A DNA stretch of 64,000 nt from Phoma sp. XZ068 (taxonomy: Eukaryota; Ascomycota; Dothideomycetes; Pleosporales; Didymellaceae): the NCBI GenBank assembly GCA_004835665.1, contig RBKR01000014.1, positions 434,001 to 498,000 of the forward strand, read 5' to 3'. The translations under genes and the position numbers were made by a program. The notes under the pieces were generated by a model. It made no database searches and was not told the origin of the DNA. It saw only the letters and a program-made list of their open reading frames with translations. Shown piece after piece: positions 56,348-64,000 of this stretch; position 1 is the stretch's first letter, and each line of letters begins with the position of its first letter.

Positions 56348-59300
56348 ATGGCTCATCTGATAAGGGGAAAACAAGCCGGCGTAAACAACGATCTGTCGCA
56401 CGGCCTTGGACCTGATCTCCTCGTTCTCGACCATGTATGCGCGCAAGCTCCATGTGCAGCTGCCAGCACTGACAGATGCAGATCCGCAACTATGGCATAA
56501 ACTCCAAAATCACCCAAGTCGCCTACGACCCCGTGCAGTCGCTCATTGCGGTTGGCACTGCTGAGAGCCAGTTTGGCAACGGGCAAATCTATGTATTTGG
56601 GCAGAAGAGGGTCGAAGTGGTGCTGCCGCTGCCTCATCGAGCCTCAGTCAAGATCCTGCAATTCTGCGCCGAGAAGCTGCTCTGCGTCGATTCCAGGAAC
56701 GACCTTTCTGTGTTCTCCCTCGAAACGAAGACTCTAGTCAACGCGCACTCCCCGCCTGCGAAGATCACCGCCCTGCACAGCGACCCCACCATCGACTACG
56801 CGCTGCTCGGCACCCAGCACGGCGAGGTCTTTGCATACGACCTGGACCGGCAGTGCTTGACGCCCTTCAGGATACCAAATCTATGGCGAGAGCAATACCC
56901 ACGCTCGCGCTTGACCGCTGTTGTCACGCTGTCGCTGCATCCGCGAGACATCGGCTCGCTGTTGATTGGGTACAACTCCGGCGCCGTCATCTACTCGTTC
57001 AAGCAAAACAAGGCCCTCAAGTTCTTCAACTACGTATTGCCCAAGGGCGCGCCGGGAGGCGATTCTGATCCCGGCTCCATCTACAAGGAGCGCGAGCCAC
57101 CTCTCACACAAGCTGTCTGGCATCCAACTGGAACCTTTGTCCTGACGGGTCACGAAGATAGCAGTATCGTCATTTGGGATCCAAAAGACGGCCGCATCAT
57201 ACAGGCAAGGACGCTGCAAGATGTCAACGTCAATAAACCAGGGCCCGGGACCTTCAGTCCAGGTGCAGGCGAGGGCACATTCGCTTTGAAGTCACCCATC
57301 TTCAAGATTGCTTGGTGTGCAAATCAGGATCCAGATGAAACTGGCATACTGATCGCAGGTGGCCAACCTTCGAACATCTCGGCCAAGAGTTTGACATTTT
57401 TCGAACTGGCGCGCACCCCCATCTACAACACCTCGTCGTGGCAGGTACTCTCCGATCACTTCGAGAATCCCAAGAGGCAGCGCATTCTGCCTTGCCCGCC
57501 TGGCGCAGAAGTCGTGGATTTATGCCTCATTCCTCGCTCATCACCACACTTTGGCGGCTGTCAAGATCCAATTGCTATCATCGCGATACTAGCGTCTGGC
57601 GAGCTCGTAACCCTATCGTTCCCAAGCGGAATGCCTATAACACCTACTAATCAACTGCACGTGTCAATGACGCTTGTACACCCGTACATTAGTCACGCAA
57701 ATATGGCACCAGTGGACCGTACAAGGTGGCTTGGGATGACAGAGAAGCGGCAACATGGACCAAAGCTCCTCACTGGCGGAGCCGAGGCCAATTTGCCATT
57801 AAAGAGGTTTGAGCATCGCAATGTTGTCCAGACTGCTCATGCAGACGGCACAGTTAGACTATGGGACGCAGGGCACGCGGACGAAATCGAGAATGACGGA
57901 CTGCTGCAGGTGGATGTTGCGCGGGCAGTTGGGCGGCAAGACAACATCGAGGTCACTCAGATCTCATTTGCTGGTGCTGCTTCTGAGCTGTCCGTGGGCC
58001 TGAAGTCTGGTGAAGTTGTCATCTTCAGATGGAATGTCAACAAGCACCCAGGACAAGAGTTCCCACCCGGCGAGAATAAGCCCCAAGCGCTCACCAACAT
58101 CCTTGAAAGGAGTGAAGCCGCTCTCAAGGAAGGCTTGCTCCCGTTCACCCTGCTCGACGAAGGCAATGGTCCCGTGACAGCTCTGAAGCACTCAGACGTT
58201 GGCTTTGTCGCTGCTGGCTTTGCAGGCGGCGGTCTGGTAATTATTGATCTGCGAGGGCCTGCAGTTATCTTCCGAGGTTCTGCTCAAGATTTCAGGGCAG
58301 AGAAGCGTGGAAGTTTCCGCCGGTCTTCGAAGGAGGCTGCACCAAAGTCAGAGTGGCCGACATGTCTTGAGTTCAGCGTCATGACCTTGGAGAACGAAGA
58401 CTTCTCCAGCATATTACTTCATGTTGGCACTAATTTGGGCCACCTGGCGACTTTCAAGCTGATACCGGAGTCGAATGGCCGATACAGTGCAAACTTTGCT
58501 GGTGTGTCATCACTGGACGACAAGGTTATCAAGATTTGTCCCATGCACGCTGAGTCAGGACGCCCAGCATACGCATCTCAGTCAGCCGTCGCTGGCCTGA
58601 GGACCGGGTCGAAAATCAATGGTGTTCTGCTTGCAGTCACCGTCTCAGGTGCAAGACTGTTCCGTCCTGCCGCTAACAAAGGTGCACATAAGTCATGGGA
58701 TCAGTTCTTGTGTGATTCTGCAGCCATTGTGCGGTACGAAGACCTTGGCTACGCACTGCTGGGACTTTACGGTGACGGCTGTGCAAGGGCATACTCGATT
58801 CCTGCCCTGAAAGAGATTGGTTCAGTAAAGGTCAGCGATGTTTTGGATGTCCGGAGGTTCTCTGATGCGGTGATCACAAGCACCGGCGACATCTTTGGCT
58901 GGAAAGGTCCTGCTGAGATGGTTTTGATCAACATCTTCGGCACAGGAGTACGCCTGGAAATGAGCAAAGATACACTTCTGAACCCAGAGCTTCTCATTCC
59001 ACCAAGGCCTACAATAAGTAACATGCAGTGGATCGCCGGCACTCAATATGTCACGCCGGCGGACATGGATCTTCTCAGTAAGTTCTTCGTCGTTGCTTCT
59101 TGAGTCATATTAACCTTCTTATAGTCGGTGGCCCTGATCGACCTCCATCAAAGCGTATGCGCGCCCAAGCTCATGCCGAAGAGGAACAACTCCGTCGTGC
59201 GAACCGAGCTGGTGCCGGAGCTGCGTCATCTTCTGCATACCCTTCATATCCCACACAAGCAACCTCTGCACAGGAAGGGTGGGGCGCATGGGCCTCTAGA

Positions 59301-59459
59301 CAGTTTAACGAGCGCACCGAGAAACTCAACGCGGTTGGTGACAGCATGGACAACTTGAGCGCAAACAGCGCCGGGTGGGCGGACGATGTGAACAAATTCG
59401 TCAACAAGCAGAAGAGGGGCCTTGTCACAGGAATGGTGAAGAGTAAGTTTGGCTTCTAG
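56348..59459 (+). CDS. Lgl/Sro7/tomosyn-family exocytosis protein
   Basis: Exons 56348-56434, 56482-59077 and 59125-59459 give 1005 residues. These WD40 double-propeller proteins bind Q-SNAREs and regulate vesicle docking at the plasma membrane and polarity. The first exon (MAHLIRGKQAGVNNDLSHGL) matches the fungal family start and is missed if translation begins at the internal ATG at 56476. WD units include TQAVWHPTGTFVLTGHEDSS, VVQTAHADGTVRLWDAGHAD and VGFVAAGFAGGGLVIIDLRG. The C-terminus after the last intron carries RQFNERTEKLNAVGDSMDNL, an R-SNARE-like helix with Arg at the zero-layer position. That feature is typical of tomosyn and is lacking in yeast Sro7. Confidence 0.92.
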
Positions 59460-60479
59460 ACATGGGACCCTTCAAACATGGGATGGGAAATGTTTCGGCG
59501 TCTTGCATGTGTAGATGACTCGATTCGACGATCGACACTACAACACAATCAAAAGTTTCAGTACTTTGCCGCCTCCCATCCTCCTCGACCACTCGCCCTG
59601 TACCAAAACGAGGCAGAGGTCATATCACATAACAGCAAGGCAAGAGTCAAACTGTCAGTCTTACTCGTAGCCAAGCTATTGCCAGCACGTGGATCATCAA
59701 TCATCATTCAAACTTTGGGACCTTTGGCACTAGTGATGCGGTAGATCGATGCGACTCCACTCAACATCTGAGAACGGCATTGGCAGCGAACGATAACTTT
59801 ACAATAGCCTGCACAGCTCTGCATTAGTTTGCTCAGGGGTACTCTTGCAGCAGATGTGGGCAGTGGCTCTGTCAGGAAAATGTGCTTTTAGTTACATTGT
59901 GGGCATCCACTGTGGCTGATCGGATGGCAGGGCGGCATTCCAAGATCAGATCCCCGCTCCCGCCTCCCGCTGACAACCTGACAGGTCAGCGAGTCACTGC
60001 CACAGATCCTCATCTGCACTTTACTGGAACTTCTGGTCTGTTCTCAGATCGCATGTGGAGTGATGAGTGGATCTGCGAGATCTAAGATCCCTTAGCTTCA
60101 GCCGCCAAGCGCTTCGGAAAGGAGGAATCCGTACGACAGGCCGCGTTGCATGCTTTGACCAGGAACCGCGCATGGATCAACAGCGCTTATTGACGATCAA
60201 CATGGCTTCACCTTGCTCTGGCAAACTTAATCAACCTCGAAAAAGTAATCCTTCTGGGTCTGTTTCTTGATTCTTGTTATGGTTTCCGCAATTCGCATGC
60301 CGCCTGTGATGATCCCTCAATTATCACCTCCCTTGACCTGTACCGGTGCATTCGCACAGAGGTAATTCCAATTCTACTGTTTGCATTCATTTTCTAAAGT
60401 CCCTCCTTGGATCGATGCTGTCGACTGCTCGAGCCTCTCGTTCATAAAGCCCTTACATGTCCCACCATCTCGGTACACC
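59460..60479. other. intergenic, 1.0 kb
   Basis: Downstream of the Lgl gene and upstream of the receptor gene. Short frames only; no supported gene or RNA. Confidence 0.45.
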
Positions 60480-62265
60480 ATGGATGGCATCACGATCTAC
60501 AACTTCCCTGCGCAACCACCCAACTGGGACCGCGTAGGCATCTTTTACGTTACCTATGCAGCGGTATGGACGACCATTGTTGCCGCTGTCATGGCATTCT
60601 GCCTTTACAACCGCCACATCCCCGCCCTTCGCATTCGGAGTCTTCCACTCGCCTTCAGTGGTATACTGCTGCTACACTTGTACTGGTGCATGGCACAGGT
60701 TGTGTACCCTATCGGTGGAACTATGCCTATCGTCATTGCATATGTAGTCCAGTACTTCATCATGGGGACGTGGTTCCCACTCGGCATCGCTCTCTTTCAC
60801 GCAGCGAACCTCAGGTTTCTGCGGGTTGCGGAGCTGCAGAAGCAGTTCGAGTCGTCGAATGCCACGGTCAAAGTGCGCGCTGGCGAGGGAAGAAGAACGG
60901 CGCAAACGAGCTGGTTGGGACGGTGGAGGAGCGTGAAGCACGACAATAGGGTTTTCGTACTTATTGGAGTGGCCATGGTCTTCCAGTGCATCCTGACCTT
61001 CGGCATGTGGGCGGCCTGCGAGAAATATCATCCTGGGTTTGGAGTTCGCGGCTCAGAGATCACTGGAGATACTCTACCGGAGCAACTCATCGACCTTGGG
61101 CGAGGTTGGGAATGGTGGCCGTCAGTGCTATGGCAGTTCGTCTGGACGTGGATGGTTGCACCCTTTTTGATCTGGAGGGCTTGGGGTATTCGTGATACTC
61201 TTGGATGGCGAACGCAGACCATTGGCGCGTGTCTTAGCGGGTGAGTTGTTCGTGATAGATGTGAAGTACAGTTACTGACATTATGTGATAAAGGCTTCAC
61301 GCAACGCCCATGTTCCTGATTGCTTCTTACTGCCCTATCTTCTATACAAGTGGCATCAACTCCTACTTCCCACCAAGCCAATGGTAAGTGATGTTCAAGT
61401 CTCCTTCCCAAGAGACCACACTCACCGCAACAGGATTCACCTCAACACCATGTTCATCGAAGTCTTCACTGTATTCATACCCGCCTACCAAGTCATCAAG
61501 CATTGGCGTGCCCAACGCCTTGCCATGAGCCAAAAATGGGACCCGTCCTCCCTCTCGACAACGAACTCGTTGCGCCCGCAATCCAAAGCCTCGGCCTCGA
61601 AATCCTCAACCATCGAGCTCATCGACCGCAACGCCAGCGTCGAATACCTCCAATCCGGCGAGCGTCTCCTAACCATGACAGCACTCACGCGCATGCTAAG
61701 CGAAAATCCCGCGCCCCTACAAGACTTCTCCGCCCGCCACGACTTCTCAGGCGAAAACATTGCGTTCCTCACGCGCCTCGCAAAATGGAAAGACTTCGCT
61801 CCTATCGCAGACAGGAAAAAAGCCTACAACGCTGCACTACGGTTGTACATCGACTTCATCTCCCCCCGCGACGCAGACTTCCCGCTCAACTTGTCTTCGG
61901 CGCAACTCAAGGCCCTGGAAGACGTCTTCGAAGCTCAGGCTCGTGATGTGTGCGGCGCGCCGAATTTCGAACCCGCGCTGCCGTTCTTCGAGCCCCCCAA
62001 GACGGCGACGTCGAGTAGTCCGAGTGACAGCGGGGACTGGTTGAACTTCCAAGGCGAGGTGCCGGATGGGTTTCACGAGGGAGTATTTGATGCTGCGCGG
62101 ACACACATCGAGACTCTGGTATTGACGAATACATGGCCGAAGTTTGTGAGGGAGATGCAGGAGCGGAGACGCGAGAGTGTGGATTCTGAGCGTAGTGCGG
62201 GGAGCGATGGGAGTAGTAGGACGGTGGTGAGTAGGATTACGAAGTTTGTTGCTGGGTTGAGGTAG
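60480..62265 (+). CDS. seven-helix receptor with C-terminal RGS domain (GprK-like)
   Basis: Exons 60480-61240, 61294-61383 and 61434-62265 give 560 residues. Seven hydrophobic segments are visible: IFYVTYAAVWTTIVAAVMAF, LPLAFSGILLLHLYWCMAQV, MPIVIAYVVQYFIMGTWFPL, FVLIGVAMVFQCILTFGMWA, VLWQFVWTWMVAPFLIW, MFLIASYCPIFYTSGI and NTMFIEVFTVFIPAYQV. The cytosolic tail has an RGS-type region from about residue 350 (MLSENPAPLQDFSARHDFSG, ENIAFLTRLAKWKDF, AALRLYIDFISPRDADFPLN, FDAARTHIETLVLTNTWPKF). This 7TM-RGS layout is the fungal GprK class and resembles plant AtRGS1. It would couple sensing to GTP hydrolysis on a G-alpha. The ligand is unknown. Frame extension before the ATG has no start codon. Confidence 0.87.
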
Positions 62266-62995
62266 CGGGTATACTGATACACAACTACATGAGTGTGGAA
62301 ACTACTTAATGGGTTTACATATCTTCACAGCTGTGCGGAGTGCGCGTGTGTGCTGCGAGCAGTATGTCGGTCATGTCGTCCAACAAGTGACATCGCTGTA
62401 AGAAACATCTATCACACCACCTACACTCGCCAACAACTGTCCCAAAGAGGAAGGTTCTCAGAAGGTAAGCAACACTGCGTGCAGCCTCGGCTACGATCAA
62501 AACAATGTGTGCCCGAGGTAAACGTGCACTGGCACTGCTAGTTATCAATCTGGAAGTAGCCACAGTCGCGCTGTAATCACGGTGAGTAACAGTGTTGACA
62601 AGCGGGCGACGTACAAGCACGCGGCGACGGCAAGATAAGGTTATGGTTTGTAACTCAGCTTAAGCATACTTTAGTACCGTGATCGATGGTTTAATGTGCG
62701 AATTGCCCGTTCGGGAAGGTACAGGGGTGCGGTGAACCGGGTTTTGAGGATTGCGCTAGTCAGTGAGCCGGATAGGAGGATTGAGGGAGTAAGTTGGTCG
62801 GCTCGCACGCGATTGGGATGTTGGATTGCACATCACGACAGTCACGGCATGTCGAGGGTGTTGCACAGGGCATCGTGTCATGAGAGCTTTTTCGCATTAT
62901 CATAGACATCTTATCTCGGCGTGGTTTGGGGCGCCGATGTGTCTTTATGGTGATTTGTGATGTACACTCCAACTTTCTACCCAGCTGCGACTGCT
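62266..62995. other. convergent intergenic region, 0.7 kb
   Basis: 3' flanks of the receptor and CCT genes. No gene, RNA or repeat supported. Confidence 0.5.
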
Positions 62996-64000
62996 TTACC
63001 GCCTGGGCATGCCACGGCCGCGACCGCGACCTCCCATTCCAAGCGCTCTTTGAGCAGCGCCGGGCGGCAGCTGCTGTTGTGGGGCTTGTCCTTGCTGCGA
63101 CTCCTGGTTCTCTGTGATGTTGTTAGCAAAATGCATGTAGTCTTGTGGAGAGGTGATAACATACTGATGGTCTCGTCAACGCTCAAGATCAGGCAAGCAG
63201 CTTCTGTTGCGGCTTGCAGAGCGTTGATCTTGACCACGCTGGGCTCCCAGACGAACATCTCCAGGTTGTTTGCAACGCTCTCGGTCTTGAAATCGACACC
63301 TGCCCAGGTGTTGCCCTTCCTATGCTCCACGCGCAGCCTGTTGAGAATATCTGTGGCGTCAACACCGGCGTTGTCACACAACTGCCTGGGAATGACCTCC
63401 AATGCCTTTGCAAAGGCCTTGATGATCGGTTGTTGCTTGTGAGGGATCTTTGTGTCGGCGTAGTTGTGGAGGTATGACGAGATCTCCATCTCGATGGCAC
63501 CACCACCTGCTACGATGTTCCTGTTCTTGATCGCGCGCTTGACGATCATGATGGCGTCGTGCAGACTGCGCTCTACCTCAGCGATGAACTGCTCAGCGCC
63601 TCCACGGAGGACAAGTGTGCAGGTCTTCGCCTCGGGGCAGCCCTCGAAGAAGTTGAAGCGCTCTCCACCGATCTGTCGTTCCTCGAACTTCTCGCAAGTT
63701 CCGAGGTGCTTCTCGTTGATGTCTGAGCAGGTCGATTGGACGCTTGCACCGGTTGCGCGGCATACACGATCGAGGTCGTCTGCTGCTACTCGTCCAGCGC
63801 AGAAAATGTCGCGGTCGGCGAAGTACTGTGTCGCAAGATCGCCGATGGGCAGTTTGCTGAGAACGACCTTGGCGCCTGTCTTGTACAATGCCTCCATCTT
63901 GTTGTAGATGATCTGCCACTCGGCGTCTACGATAGCCTGGTATTCCGAGACCTGCTCCACCCGTACTTCCGCGTTGTCCTTCTCGCTCTTGAGCTCGAGC
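62996..64000 (-). CDS. CCT7: CCT/TRiC chaperonin subunit eta, N-terminal part outside the window
   Basis: Exon 63165 to beyond 64000 and last exon 62996-63111 (intron 63112-63164) give the C-terminal two thirds or so. CCT folds actin, tubulin and WD40 proteins such as the Lgl protein and others. The visible part has ELKSEKDNAEVRVEQVSEYQ, the apical-domain stretch ATQYFADRDIFCAGRVAADD and the eta-type ERFNFFEGCPEAKTCTLVLR then GG. It continues with AGGGAIEMEISSYLHNYADT and GIRP-like C-terminal half ending WEPSVVKINALQAATEAACL. The last exon replaces the read-through C-terminus with a Gln-rich then Gly/Arg-rich tail (GMGGRGRGRGMPRR). The gene is truncated by the window edge, not broken. Confidence 0.93.

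Noticed and set aside
60407..60949. 180-codon frame overlapping the receptor exon 1
   Set aside because: A +1 shadow of the receptor; the membrane spans are only in the receptor frame.
1..64000. Transposons, viral remnants, CRISPR-like arrays or a biosynthetic cluster
   Set aside because: No terminal repeats, transposase, reverse transcriptase, regular spacer array, PKS/NRPS or tailoring-gene cluster was found on either strand.

Overview
This is a nuclear contig from a filamentous ascomycete. Coding regions are dense on both strands, with short GT-AG introns (about 45-60 bases) and mostly 0.3-2.5 kb between genes. The content is typically fungal: a Zn2Cys6 regulator, a GH18 chitinase, a con-10-like KGG protein, an RGS-tailed seven-helix receptor and a QDE-2-type Argonaute. 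The overall flavour suggests a dothideomycete, probably of the Pleosporales, but that is an impression and not a measurement. There is no sign of a plasmid, virus, transposon, CRISPR array or secondary-metabolite cluster. All exon models were read by eye from splice motifs and reading-frame continuity.

Layout. 0-10.4 kb: mitochondrial citrate carrier, a small membrane protein, a histidine/cysteine-motif membrane protein, a TauD-type dioxygenase, Sm D1 and an anion:cation symporter-family transporter. 10.4-21.3 kb: secreted chitinase with a long N-terminal extension, a J-domain protein, a conserved unknown, a RidA protein divergent from a Zn2Cys6 factor, and a small lectin-like protein. 21.3-26.7 kb: a gene-poor stretch, then an aminoglycoside-phosphotransferase-like kinase, a second histidine/cysteine-motif protein and a con-10-like KGG protein. 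27-34.6 kb: uracil-DNA glycosylase, a BTB protein, an F-box-like protein with an acidic tail, a PP28/PDAP1 protein and an HNH-like protein. 35.5-46.5 kb: Argonaute, Rna14 and an UNC-50 family protein. 47-56 kb: an intron-containing tRNA-Asp, a second F-box-like protein, a large probable mitochondrial protein, and a low-complexity nuclear protein. 56.3-64 kb: an Lgl/Sro7/tomosyn exocytosis protein, the RGS-tailed receptor and CCT eta, which runs off the right edge.

The genes do not form one pathway. They cover housekeeping (RNA processing, splicing, DNA repair, protein folding, secretion), signalling and accessory metabolism. Three divergent pairs share promoters: RidA/Zn2Cys6 factor, con-10-like/UNG, and large mitochondrial protein/low-complexity protein. 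The points most worth a second look are two genes whose frames break at homopolymer runs, two unrelated-looking proteins sharing a His...Cys papain-like signature, an MluI-type box upstream of UNG, a multi-intron Argonaute leader, and the 7TM-RGS receptor. I found no convincing evidence of an undescribed multi-gene system.
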